From: Gordonia gummivorans
GTDB lineage: Bacteria; Actinomycetota; Actinomycetes; Mycobacteriales; Mycobacteriaceae
Length of the DNA: 64,000 bases
Reading direction: 5' to 3'
NCBI RefSeq assembly: GCF_022513585.1
Contig: NZ_JAKWBF010000014.1
Coordinates: forward strand, 62,001 to 126,000
A program made the position numbers and the translations under genes. Under the pieces are notes generated by a model. It saw only the letters and a list, made by a program, of their open reading frames with translations. It had not been told where the DNA came from and made no database searches. Shown here one piece after another: positions 24,404-31,859 of this stretch; position 1 is the first letter of the stretch, and each line of letters opens with the position of its first letter.

Positions 24404-25378
24404 TCAGACCGGAGCGACCGCCAGAAGGACCTTTCCGATCGCCTCGCCGCTGTCGAGTCGGGCGTGGGCGGCGTCGGCGTCGGCGAGTGGCACCACCGAG
24501 TCGATCACGGGCTGCACTCGTCCTGCGTCGATCAGTGGCCAGGTGGTTGCGAGCGTCTGACGCACCACCTCTGCTTTGCCGCCGACGCCGCCGACCGGGC
24601 GCGACCTCAACGTGGTGCCGTAGATCGAGAGGCGTTTGCCGAGCATCAGCCCTATCGGCAGTTCGGCTTTCACTCCGCCCTGCATGCCGATGATGACGAG
24701 ACGCCCACCCGTTCGGAGGCAATCGATGTTGGGGCGCAGATACTTTGCGCCCATGATGTCGAGGATGACGTCGGCGCCACCGCTCTCGTTCACCAATTTG
24801 GTGAAGTTCTGCTGGGTGTAGTCGATGAGGATGTCGGCGCCGAGTGCGTCGCAGCGCGCGAGCTTGGCCTGACTGCGCGCGGTCACCGCGACCCGTGCGG
24901 CCAGCGCATGCGCCACCTGGATCGCGTGGGTGCCGATGCCGCTGGAACCACCATGGATCAGTACCAATTCACCCGGCTGTAGGTGTGCGGTGCCGAACAG
25001 ATTCGACACCACCGTGCACGCCACCTCCGGCAAAGCGGCCGCCGAGGTGAGGTCGACGCCTTCCGGTACCGGCAGGAGTTGGGCAGCCGGGACCGCCACC
25101 TTCTCCGCATACCCGCCGCCGGCGAGCAGGGCGCACACTTCGTCGCCCTCCGACCAGCCGCTCACCTCTGATCCGACCGCCGAGATCCGCCCCGAAACCT
25201 CCAACCCGAGTGTGTCGGGAGCGCCGGGTGGCGGCGGATACAGTCCCTTGCGTTGGAGCAGGTCCGCACGGTTCACGCCGGCAGCGACGACGTCGACGAT
25301 CACCTCGTCGTCGCCCACGACGGGATCGGGGATGGTCTGAAGTGACAGATTTCCGGACTCGACGACGATGGCCTTCAC
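24404..25378 (-). CDS. Quinone oxidoreductase-like zinc-independent MDR family protein (Rv3777-like)
   Basis: A 324-residue NADPH:quinone reductase type protein of normal length. The N-terminal GroES-like domain has DLLQRKGLYPPPPGAPDTLG, the signature of this subfamily. The NADPH site is LIHGGSSGIGTHAIQVAHAL near 140-160, and RSQAKLARCDALGAD follows. The zinc ligands of alcohol dehydrogenases are missing, as expected for quinone reductases. Family members reduce quinones or enoyl substrates by one or two electrons. It is convergent with the surface-protein gene and its 5' end lies 79 bp from tRNA-Ser(UGA). M. tuberculosis Rv3777 has the same neighbourhood, as recalled. Confidence 0.87.
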   Translation of the reverse strand: MKAIVVESGNLSLQTIPDPVVGDDEVIVDVVAAGVNRADLLQRKGLYPPPPGAPDTLGLEVSGRISAVGSEVSGWSEGDEVCALLAGGGYAEKVAVPAAQLLPVPEGVDLTSAAALPEVACTVVSNLFGTAHLQPGELVLIHGGSSGIGTHAIQVAHALAARVAVTARSQAKLARCDALGADILIDYTQQNFTKLVNESGGADVILDIMGAKYLRPNIDCLRTGGRLVIIGMQGGVKAELPIGLMLGKRLSIYGTTLRSRPVGGVGGKAEVVRQTLATTWPLIDAGRVQPVIDSVVPLADADAAHARLDSGEAIGKVLLAVAPV

Positions 25379-25457
25379 CCCGTCGATCGTGTCACACGCT
25401 GCTCAGCGATGGGTGCGACCGAGGCCTCGGGCCCCCTGCCGTAGTCTTGCTGCTCAG

Positions 25458-25542
25458 GGAAGCGTGGCAGAGCGGCCGAATGCACTCGCCTTGAAAGCGA
25501 GCGTGGGTAAAACCACCGGGGGTTCAAATCCCTCCGCTTCCG
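25458..25542 (+). tRNA. tRNA-Ser (anticodon UGA)
   Basis: The acceptor stem GGAAGCG (25458-25464) pairs with CGCTTCC (25535-25541), with discriminator G. The anticodon stem-loop is CTCGC-CTTGAAA-GCGAG, reading UGA. There is a long variable arm typical of serine tRNAs and a T-loop GGTTCAAATC. CCA is not encoded. A rho-independent terminator follows at 25547. Confidence 0.97.
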
Positions 25543-25546
25543 CACG

Positions 25547-25581
25547 AGCCTGTCACCTGTTTACGCAGGTGACAGGCTTTT
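25547..25581 (+). terminator. Rho-independent terminator of tRNA-Ser(UGA)
   Basis: AGCCTGTCACCTG (25547-25559) pairs perfectly with CAGGTGACAGGCT (25566-25578) around a six-base loop, and is followed by a short T-run. A textbook intrinsic terminator directly after the tRNA. Confidence 0.92.
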
Positions 25582-25714
25582 CAGCTAGGTAGCGGTGTTG
25601 CTCTGACCCGCTTCTGCCCACACTCGCCGACGATCGAGCCTGATTTAGAGCGATCCCCACTGCATCGAGGTCGTCATCGAACAGGTCGCTGTATACGTCC
25701 AACGTCATGGCCGC
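25553..25714 (-). pseudogene. C-terminal remnant of a tyrosine (phage-type) integrase
   Basis: Reading the minus strand, the last 54 codons begin AAMTLDVYSDLFDDDLDAVG and continue ALNQARS before a stop at 25553. This is the characteristic C-terminal end of actinophage and ICE integrases, just after their catalytic tyrosine (here the Tyr of DVYSDLF). Everything upstream of AAMTLD is missing or out of frame. The fragment overlaps the terminator and lies 11 bp past tRNA-Ser(UGA), the usual kind of attachment site for such elements. It marks an old integrated element that has mostly decayed. Confidence 0.8.
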
Positions 25715-26103
25715 AGGGGCAGCCGGTGCCGAACGGACTGCTGGCCGAGGCGAGGGAGTGCCGTACTCAAGTCGCTGCGTTGCCGGGGAAGCTGGATTTG
25801 GACGTCGAGGATGAGCCGGTGGTGGTTGCGTCGGTGCCGCGCTGGCTGCGCAGGCTCGTCGTTTCGAGGAGCGCTGGCACGTCGCTGGCCGGCGGTTCGC
25901 GTTCCGAATGGCGCTCGCGGCCGGCGAGAAGGTGGCCATGTGCTATGACCAGGTGTTGCGGGTGACCAGTGACCTGAAATACGCGTTCGACGGTTCGGAG
26001 TGGGGACGGTTTGTGCTCGTCGTGACCCGCTGGATCGGGCGACGACTGCGGTCAAGCGAGGACCAAATTCTATGCCTTGCATCACAAATCTTGACATTGA
26101 TAC
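25715..26103 (+). other. Decayed stretch after the integrase remnant
   Basis: No intact gene is seen. On the plus strand one frame reads VPNGLLAEARECRTQVAALP from 25726. A second frame continues as ERWHVAGRRFAFRMALAAGE and VAMCYDQVLRVTSDLKYAFD until about 26113. Together they look like one gene with a frameshift near 25850. No family is recognised. It is probably part of the same decayed element as the integrase fragment. Confidence 0.45.
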
Positions 26104-26117
26104 CACCTACCTAGGTG
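26091..26117 (+). promoter_or_regulatory. Promoter and operator candidate for the two-gene cassette
   Basis: A consensus -35 box TTGACA lies at 26091-26096. A perfect inverted repeat, CACCTA-CC-TAGGTG, occupies 26104-26117 where the spacer and -10 region would be. A repressor bound there would block transcription of the small gene at 26191. Inferred from sequence only. Confidence 0.5.
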
Positions 26118-26190
26118 TCGTTGTCGTGGCGTGGCTGTAGCCTCATGGCGTAGGTACTGGACGATCCGAACAGAGACAGGGAGTGAAGTC

Positions 26191-26382
26191 ATGACAGCCG
26201 TGCACGAGCCGTGCGACTTACTCGAAGCCGCCACGGACGAAGACCGCGATGCTGCAATTGCTGACGCTCTCGCGAATGCTGGTTTGACTCTCGACGAGCT
26301 AACCGCCCAGGCCCGGACCGGCTCATTCGACAGTTTCAAGGCGCGCCTGGCATGGGTTGTTGTCGGTGGTGTTCATCGCTAG
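26191..26382 (+). CDS. Small acidic protein, first gene of a cassette of unknown function
   Basis: A 63-residue protein, MTAVHEPCDLLEAATDEDRD and onward, predicted largely helical, with ANAGLTLDELTAQARTGSFD in the middle. ATG 26191 follows a GGGAGTG ribosome site. It is followed 12 bp later by a 236-residue gene on the same strand, so the two should be translated from one message. Size, acidity, a palindromic promoter and position in an integrase-marked islet would suit an antitoxin or small regulator. No homologue is recognised, so the function is unknown. Confidence 0.65.
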   Translation: MTAVHEPCDLLEAATDEDRDAAIADALANAGLTLDELTAQARTGSFDSFKARLAWVVVGGVHR

Positions 26383-26394
26383 CGATCTCCGCAG

Positions 26395-27105
26395 GTGGCA
26401 ACCACACGCGGCGAGGGGCTGCCTCATCAACTCGCCGCAAGCGCTCGCACTCTGATCGCTGACTTCAACACGCTGCTCAACGGAACCATCTGCGACGGAA
26501 TGCGACTGAATGGCGTTCCATCGTTCACTGATTCTGAAGGCCCGATAGTTATTGTCGGGTACAAGATTTCGCCGCAGAGCACAGTGTCACGTATCGCAAT
26601 GCCCGTCGGGGTTTCTGGCAAGCCTTCCCTTTGGCTGGGGTTCTCGATGCGACTTGCTGCGGACGCTGATTCGAAGTACCTCATGGTCAGTAGCTCCGTG
26701 ATGTACGTGGCAACGAGCGAGTCCGGCGAACCGCTGTTTCACATCGACTACGAACGCGACAAGCCTGATGGCCACCCTGAGTCTCACATTCAGATCAATG
26801 CAACGTCTGACGATTGGGAGTCGATTGCCACCATCGACGGTCAGCGAAAGGGGTTGCCCAAGCTACATTTTCCTGCCGGTGGTCGACGGTATAGACCGAC
26901 ACTCGAAGATCTGATCAGATTTCTCATTGGCGAGGGGCTCGTGGTTCCGCGCAACGGTTGGGAGAGCGTGGTCGATGACAGTGCGCGGCAATTCGCGGTG
27001 AAGCAACTTCGCGCCGCGGTGAGGGCGGACCCTCATACGGCCATCGAAGCTCTAAGGGATCATCCGCCAGCGGATGTCGACTTAAGTACCGTATTTTCGG
27101 AGTGA
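26395..27105 (+). CDS. Uncharacterised 236-residue protein, second gene of the islet cassette
   Basis: Starts at GTG 26395, 12 bp after the small acidic gene. The N-terminal part (HQLAASARTLIADFNTLLNG) is helical. The middle is beta-rich with alternating hydrophobic strands (SLWLGFSMRLAADADSKYLM, then HIDYERDKPDGHPESHIQIN). The C-terminal third is helical, with PTLEDLIRFLIGEGLVVPRN and KQLRAAVRADPHTAIEALRD. There is no signal peptide or membrane helix, so it is cytoplasmic. Base use is less GC-rich than the neighbouring housekeeping genes, in keeping with transfer. No family is recognised; defence, toxin or plasmid-type function are all open. Confidence 0.65.
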   Translation: MATTRGEGLPHQLAASARTLIADFNTLLNGTICDGMRLNGVPSFTDSEGPIVIVGYKISPQSTVSRIAMPVGVSGKPSLWLGFSMRLAADADSKYLMVSSSVMYVATSESGEPLFHIDYERDKPDGHPESHIQINATSDDWESIATIDGQRKGLPKLHFPAGGRRYRPTLEDLIRFLIGEGLVVPRNGWESVVDDSARQFAVKQLRAAVRADPHTAIEALRDHPPADVDLSTVFSE

Positions 27106-27175
27106 CTTCCGAGACTACGCCCCGCGTCGAGAGCTTCATCAGCGGGCGCGGCAAACAACGGGTTCTCGGCCGGGA

Positions 27176-27580
27176 TCAGCCAGAAGCCTCGTCCGGCCGA
27201 TCGTCGCTGTCACGTCGACGATCCGCGTGCAGCGACTTGACCCGACGCTCCTCGCGCAGCACCTCGACGTGTTTGGTGCGTTCGGCCTCGAGCCACTCGG
27301 GCATCTCGGCGAGTAGGGCGTTGATCTGTTCGGTCGTCAGGGCTTCGGTCACCTCGCCTCGAATCAAGCCGGAGTTCGAGATCCCGAGCTTGGCGGCGAC
27401 AAGGTTCTTGGGGTGTGGACCGTTGGCGCGGAGGTCGCGCAGCCATTGCGGCGGGTCGGCTTGGAGCGCGGCCAGTTCCGCTCGAGTGATCGGCCCGGCG
27501 CGAAACTCTTCCGGTGTCGCCGGCAGGTAGACGTCCAGCTTCTTGGCGGCGGTGGCCGGCTTCATCGACTGCGAGCTCAT
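27176..27580 (-). CDS. DUF5997 family protein
   Basis: A 134-residue protein, starting at ATG 27580 (MSSQSMKPATAAKKLDVYLP). The conserved part reads TPEEFRAGPITRAELAALQA, PQWLRDLRANGPHPKNLVAA and LGISNSGLIRGEVTEALTTE. It ends in a charged tail. The family is widespread in actinobacteria and has no known activity; the KLGISNSGLIRG stretch resembles a helix-turn-helix. It is divergent from the LysR-effector-like gene at 27614 with only 33 bp between starts, a recurrent pairing that suggests joint function. Confidence 0.78.
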   Translation of the reverse strand: MSSQSMKPATAAKKLDVYLPATPEEFRAGPITRAELAALQADPPQWLRDLRANGPHPKNLVAAKLGISNSGLIRGEVTEALTTEQINALLAEMPEWLEAERTKHVEVLREERRVKSLHADRRRDSDDRPDEASG

Positions 27581-27613
27581 CCTCGCAGCGTATCCCCGCG
27601 GTAGCCTCGACGC

Positions 27614-28363
27614 GTGAGCCAGCCCGCAGATGCCGACCGCGCTGTCTTTCGGGTTGCTTACGTGCCAGGTACGACGCCGGGGAAGTGGGTACGCATCTGG
27701 GGTGACCGCCACCCGGAAGTGCAGCTGCAATTGGTCGCCACCGAGGTTGCCGATACCGCTGCGGCGATCGGCAATCGAGACGTTGACATGGCGATCACCC
27801 GACTGCCCGACGCGCTCACCCACGCCGACCCCGGCGCGCACCACACCATCACGCTCTACGACGAGACGACGGTGGTCGTCATCCCGAAGGATCACCTGCT
27901 CAGCGCGGGCGAGGAACTGCAACCGGCAGATCTGGCCGACGAGAGCCTTCTGTGGCCGCTCGACGAGCCTCTCGTCGTCACCGATCGCCCTGGAACCGCG
28001 ATCGAGCATCGACCCGACACGACCGCCGACGCGATCGAGCTCGTGGCCGCCGGCATCGGACTTCTTCTGGTTCCGCAGTCGCTCGCCCGACTGCACCATC
28101 GCCGCGACCTGGATTACCGGCCGGTCACCGATGTCGCGACGAGCAGCGTCGGCCTGCTGTGGCCGGACCCGACGTCGGAGCTGGCCGAGGAGTTCATCGG
28201 GATCGTCCGTGGCCGCAAACCCAACTCGTCGCGAGGCACGGCCGAACCGGCACCGAAACGGTCGGCCAAAGAGAAGGCAGCGGCCAAACGAGCCGCGAGG
28301 GAAGCGGCCGGCAAAACACCTGGGCCCGGAAGATCGAAGAGCCGTACCCGCCGGCCGCGCTAA
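27614..28363 (+). CDS. LysR substrate-binding-domain protein without a DNA-binding domain
   Basis: A 249-residue protein that starts directly with the effector domain, FRVAYVPGTTPGKWVRIWGD. The typical internal features follow: DVDMAITRLPD near 55, DETTVVVIPKDHLLS near 85 and AGIGLLLVPQSLAR near 147. The N-terminal winged helix of LysR regulators is absent. The C-terminal 45 residues are Lys/Arg/Ala-rich and probably bind nucleic acid non-specifically or are disordered. The GTG start is divergent from the DUF5997 gene. It could be a ligand sensor that works through that partner. Confidence 0.8.
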   Translation: MSQPADADRAVFRVAYVPGTTPGKWVRIWGDRHPEVQLQLVATEVADTAAAIGNRDVDMAITRLPDALTHADPGAHHTITLYDETTVVVIPKDHLLSAGEELQPADLADESLLWPLDEPLVVTDRPGTAIEHRPDTTADAIELVAAGIGLLLVPQSLARLHHRRDLDYRPVTDVATSSVGLLWPDPTSELAEEFIGIVRGRKPNSSRGTAEPAPKRSAKEKAAAKRAAREAAGKTPGPGRSKSRTRRPR

Positions 28364-28776
28364 CTGGCCGCAGAATTCGGACGTCACCGCACGGCGGCGA
28401 TGGTGGAGGCGGGAAGAGCGTGGTCGCCGAGCGTAAGGCATTCCGACCCACCGGGAAAGGCGTCCGAAACGGTCCTCCTCAGTGCCCGCCGAGGGCACAT
28501 TGCCCTCGGCGACACCTCACGGCGACCGTTTTGGACGACACCTCCCGGGGCGAGCCGGTCCGACCACCCGAACGCACCGCGACCCCGATCGGATGTATGT
28601 ACCCCTCAACCCGACCAAGTGCACTGTGTACGTGGCCAGGTTCCCAGGTACAGATCTCCGTAGGTGGCCGCGGCGGTCACCCAACTCTTCGGATCAGCGA
28701 CCCACCCGCCGCCTGCGGCGGCGATCGTGGAGGCGGGAAGAGGGCCGTGGAGCGCGGCGCTGCGACGATGATCCAC
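28364..28776. other. Intergenic stretch with two copies of a GGCGATCGTGGAG repeat, no gene
   Basis: No coding frame has credible content. GGCGGCGATGGTGGAGGCGG near 28388 and GGCGGCGATCGTGGAGGCGG near 28723 are near-identical blocks ending GGGAAGAG. A third copy occurs at 50757-50810, where the preceding bases GGATCTGCGACCTACCCGC match GGATCAGCGACCCACCCGC here. This is a dispersed intergenic repeat. Confidence 0.75.
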
Positions 28777-28890
28777 GAAAAGTAGGGGAAGAAACTCGTC
28801 CCCTATCCCTGGAGTCCTCCCCGCGAATTTTCTCGCGGACGACTCAACAAGCAGGGGCAGAAAGTAGGGGAAGAACCTTCCCCTACTTTC
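28777..28890. repeat. Copy B of the roughly 110-bp palindromic element, inverted relative to copy A
   Basis: Begins GAAAAGTAGGGGAAGAAACT and ends CTTCCCCTACTTTC. Its reverse complement aligns with copy A at 15375-15477 over the whole length with short indels. The inner stem is GAGTC with GACTC, where copy A has GTGTC with GACAC. Like copy A it lies between convergent genes. Confidence 0.85.
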
Positions 28891-28928
28891 AGTGGTCCGG
28901 TGGCTCGCTGACGTGGCCCGTTCGCCTG

Positions 28929-28969
28929 CCCTTCGAGGCATCCCTCGGCTGGCGCCTCGGGCACCTCAG
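28929..28969 (-). repeat. CTGAGGTG-type dispersed repeat
   Basis: On the minus strand the block reads CTGAGGTGCCCGAGGCGCCA and continues to GCCTCGAAGGG, matching the copies at 8359, 39807 and 45982. It lies next to copy B of the palindromic element. Confidence 0.75.
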
Positions 28970-29031
28970 CGAGCGGTGGGGTGGTGGACGCTTATGTGCA
29001 GGTCAGAGCGCTAGTCACCGAACTCTTCGTA

Positions 29032-29459
29032 TCAGGATCTCGCCACCGGGATATACCACGGCCACCAGTCCGGCACACCGCTCGGACATCGTTCGGCCGC
29101 AACAGGATCTGGTGGCGTGACGGGTACGGCCAGGGAGAGAATGAGCCACAGAACCGCGATCGCGAGAGAAGTGATCGCCGGGTAGTAAGCCGTGCAGTTG
29201 CATTTCGGAGGAGCGTGGAAGCGATCGACAGAACCAGAATCGAGGTGAAGAAGATGGCCGGGCCGCCAACGGTTGCCGCGAACAAAAAGCTGACATTCTC
29301 GTTCGGCTGGGAGTCGCACGAACTCCAGACGGACGAGATCACGTAGAAGCCCACGAGTGATGCGACGAGCGAGAAGGCAAGTGGGATAACGACGTTCCTG
29401 GCGACTCGGGTGCCCTGCGGGGTAACCCCGAGCCTCATGGTCATCCTTGTCATGGCCAT
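29032..29459 (-). CDS. Small membrane protein of unknown function, apparently frameshifted
   Basis: From ATG 29459 the frame encodes two membrane helices (VVIPLAFSLVASLVGFYVIS and FAATVGGPAIFFTSILVLSI), then becomes arginine-rich and meaningless after LLRNA. In another frame the sequence continues with CNCTAYYPAITSLAIAVLWL, a third helix, and ends PWYIPVARS at 29032. Joining the frames near 29195 gives one coherent membrane protein of about 140 residues. The break is a single-base shift. Without the shift the first frame runs to 28992. It lies downstream of the proline-rich membrane protein gene, 3 bp from its stop, so the two are in one operon. Confidence 0.6.
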
Positions 29460-29462
29460 CCG

Positions 29463-30305
29463 TCAGCGGCTCTGCGTGACGTCCGTGATGATCTTGCCCT
29501 CGGCGATGTTGCGGACAAACGATCGCGGCTCGTTCGACAGATCAGATGAGTCCTTCGCGGCAGACAGCCCGAAGGCGGCGAGGCAGACACCGTTGTCGAG
29601 AGTTCGGTAGGCGAGAGTCCGCGCCGCCGAAACCGAGTTGCGAGAAACAGATTCGGTGGCGTAGCGCCAGTCGCCGACCGTCTCGCTGTCCTTGAAGGCG
29701 GAACTGTTGATGCTCGAGCAGTTGAGGGTGAACAGTTCGACGATGGTGATCGGTTGCACCGTCGAGCCGCTGTCGTCGAGATCCTCGGACTGCCGGTCGA
29801 TCTCGGTGTAGCTGCGCTGTTCGCGGCGCGGCGTCAGCAGGTATCGGTCGGGATACTCACTCGAGTTGGATTTGACGGTCTTCCAGCCGGACGGAACGTC
29901 GACCTCGATGGTCACGTTGCTCGCGAGTTGCAGTGTCTCGGTGCGGTTGTCGCCATCGTCGCTCGGCCAGAGCGCCACGACAAGGGTTGCCGTGAGGCAT
30001 ACGACAGCGACGACGGCGCAGATGACGCCGACGATCAGTGCGGTGGAACGACGACGCGGAGGCGGTGGGGCCCCGAACTGTGCAGCCCCGAACTGCCCGG
30101 TGCCGAACGCCGGCCCGAAAGACGGAGGTGCGCCGAACGGCGCCGGGTTCTGCGGCGGACCGAACCCGGGCCCGGCAGGGGGTGGACCGTAGGGGCCTGC
30201 CGGCGGACCCGGCGGCGGCATCGGCTGCGCGTGCGGCGGCCCGGGCGGGATCGGCTGCCAGCCCGAATCCGGGTCACCCGGCCCGGGGCCCCACGACTGC
30301 GTCAT
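29463..30305 (-). CDS. Membrane-anchored protein with proline/glycine-rich cytoplasmic N-terminus
   Basis: A 280-residue protein. Residues 1-85 are Pro/Gly-rich with GPPPAGPGFGPPQ-like repeats. A transmembrane helix follows (ALIVGVICAVVAVVCLTATL, about 87-110), then an extracytoplasmic domain with two cysteines (FTLNCSS and NGVCLAAF). This layout is common among mycobacterial DUF4245-like and similar envelope proteins; no specific role is known. ATG 30305 is chosen over the upstream TTG because it follows a GAGGGGG ribosome site. It is encoded after the PAP2 protein gene on the same strand. Confidence 0.72.
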   Translation of the reverse strand: MTQSWGPGPGDPDSGWQPIPPGPPHAQPMPPPGPPAGPYGPPPAGPGFGPPQNPAPFGAPPSFGPAFGTGQFGAAQFGAPPPPRRRSTALIVGVICAVVAVVCLTATLVVALWPSDDGDNRTETLQLASNVTIEVDVPSGWKTVKSNSSEYPDRYLLTPRREQRSYTEIDRQSEDLDDSGSTVQPITIVELFTLNCSSINSSAFKDSETVGDWRYATESVSRNSVSAARTLAYRTLDNGVCLAAFGLSAAKDSSDLSNEPRSFVRNIAEGKIITDVTQSR

Positions 30306-30338
30306 CTCGACCAACCCCCTCGACTCGCGGTCACGAGG

Positions 30339-31778
30339 TCAGTCTTGCACGGGCGACGGCTTGCGCTCGGCGAGCACTCGCCGACCGCGCCCCTCCCGAG
30401 TTGCGCTCAGCCCGGTCGGGACCAGTTCGGCGATCCGGGCATTGAGTGTCACCAATCGGTCGAAGGCGCGGAGAGGACCGTCGCCGAACCAGGTGAGGTA
30501 GAAGGTTCCGGCGAACGCCACCAGCGCCCCGAGGACGAGCGCGCCGGCCAGCACCGGGTAGTGCGCCATCGGAACCGCCAGGTAGCGGTAGGAGACGAGC
30601 AGGGTCGCGAACAGCACCGACCCGCCGGCGACCAAACGGATGCGGGGCGCACCCCATCCGCGGGCGGGGTCGCGCAGAGCCGAATCGATGGTCAGGCACA
30701 ACACCGCGCCGGCGACCAGGTCGACGCCGTAGTGATAGCCGAAACCCAACGTCGCTGCGAGGGTGCAGACCAGCCACAGCGACCCGATCGTACGCATCCA
30801 CAGCGGTGCGGGACTGCCGTCGACGTCGCGTCGGGAATGCAGGAACACGGCCAGCGCCCAGGCGGTGTGCATCGACGGCATGCAGTTGCGGGGTGGCCCG
30901 CCGTCGAAGTGCAGGGGAGCGGGTGTCAGGTCGATCGGTGGCAGCACGCCTGGCCAGTAGTCGCCGAACTGGGCGCCGCCGCCCTCGGGTCCGAACGCGA
31001 ACATCGGGCCGATGACCGGGAACAGCACGTAGAAGAGTGGACCGACCAAGCCGAGCACCAGGAACGTCCGGACCAGGTAGTGGCTGGGCCAACGGCCCGT
31101 CCGCGCGACGCCGCGCAGCTGCCACACCGCGACCACCGCAGCGGCGGCCGGAAGCTCGATGTAAACCCAGTGCAGCAGCCATTCGACCTTGGGGCCGAGG
31201 GCTTCGAGAATGCGTGCCGCATGCCACGACGGTTGCCCGAGGGCGTGGTCGGCCAGCATCACGTACTCGTCCAAGACGAGCGGCTGGGTGTGGATGGTCA
31301 CGCCCAGCCAGATGTCACCGACCTTGGTCGCCAGGATCAGCAGCGCACCCAACGCCGCAGCGTAGAGGGCATTTCGACGGTCGACGCCGGTCCAGCGCCA
31401 GCACGCGACGACGACGATCCCGGTCAGCACGATCACCGGTCCGTTGCCGACGGCCACCACCCCGGACTCCAGCCATCGGGGTATCGCGTACAGGGCGTCG
31501 ATGGCCACTGCCGCACCGAGCGCGATGAAACGTCGTCGCCACGACAACCCGACCATCGCGAGCAGCAGACCCGCCCACGGCAGCGTCATCGATTTCGGGG
31601 TGCCCGCGTAGTCGTGCCAGAGGCTCTCCAACGGGCCCAGCGTCGACTGTCGGGTGGCGTAGATCTGCAGCCCGACGAGCAGGGCGACGACGAGCGCGAG
31701 CCCGCCGATGACCCGAACACGAGATGGCGACAGCATCCGCTGTCGCCATTCGTGTCGGCGTGGGTCCTCGACTAGCAC
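30339..31778 (-). CDS. PAP2-superfamily membrane enzyme, inositolphosphotransferase (IPC-synthase/AUR1-like) type
   Basis: A 479-residue polytopic protein with about twelve hydrophobic segments. The PAP2 catalytic motifs are NCMPSMHTAWALAVFLHS near 297 and GFGYHYGVDLVAGAVL near 345, each with the active-site histidine. The motif layout matches the AUR1/IPC-synthase branch. In mycobacteria related proteins act on phosphatidylinositol-type lipids or other phospholipids. The exact reaction here is inferred. It has its own promoter space of about 80 bp towards the methyltransferase gene. Confidence 0.8.
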   Translation of the reverse strand: MLVEDPRRHEWRQRMLSPSRVRVIGGLALVVALLVGLQIYATRQSTLGPLESLWHDYAGTPKSMTLPWAGLLLAMVGLSWRRRFIALGAAVAIDALYAIPRWLESGVVAVGNGPVIVLTGIVVVACWRWTGVDRRNALYAAALGALLILATKVGDIWLGVTIHTQPLVLDEYVMLADHALGQPSWHAARILEALGPKVEWLLHWVYIELPAAAAVVAVWQLRGVARTGRWPSHYLVRTFLVLGLVGPLFYVLFPVIGPMFAFGPEGGGAQFGDYWPGVLPPIDLTPAPLHFDGGPPRNCMPSMHTAWALAVFLHSRRDVDGSPAPLWMRTIGSLWLVCTLAATLGFGYHYGVDLVAGAVLCLTIDSALRDPARGWGAPRIRLVAGGSVLFATLLVSYRYLAVPMAHYPVLAGALVLGALVAFAGTFYLTWFGDGPLRAFDRLVTLNARIAELVPTGLSATREGRGRRVLAERKPSPVQD

Positions 31779-31859
31779 GTTCGTATCGTAAACGGCATGT
31801 GAACTGAGTTGTTCAACCAGTTGAACGAAACGTCGGCAAGGTGAACAAATCGTGACCGA

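Noticed and set aside
28400..28785. Several overlapping plus-strand frames downstream of the LysR-like gene
   Set aside because: They are Arg/Pro-rich and span repeat copies. No start signal or domain is seen.
29754..31775. A plus-strand open frame of 673 codons opposite the proline-rich protein and PAP2 enzyme
   Set aside because: Its composition (Arg, Gln, His, Gly-rich) is that of an antisense shadow. The minus-strand genes have clear membrane and catalytic motifs.
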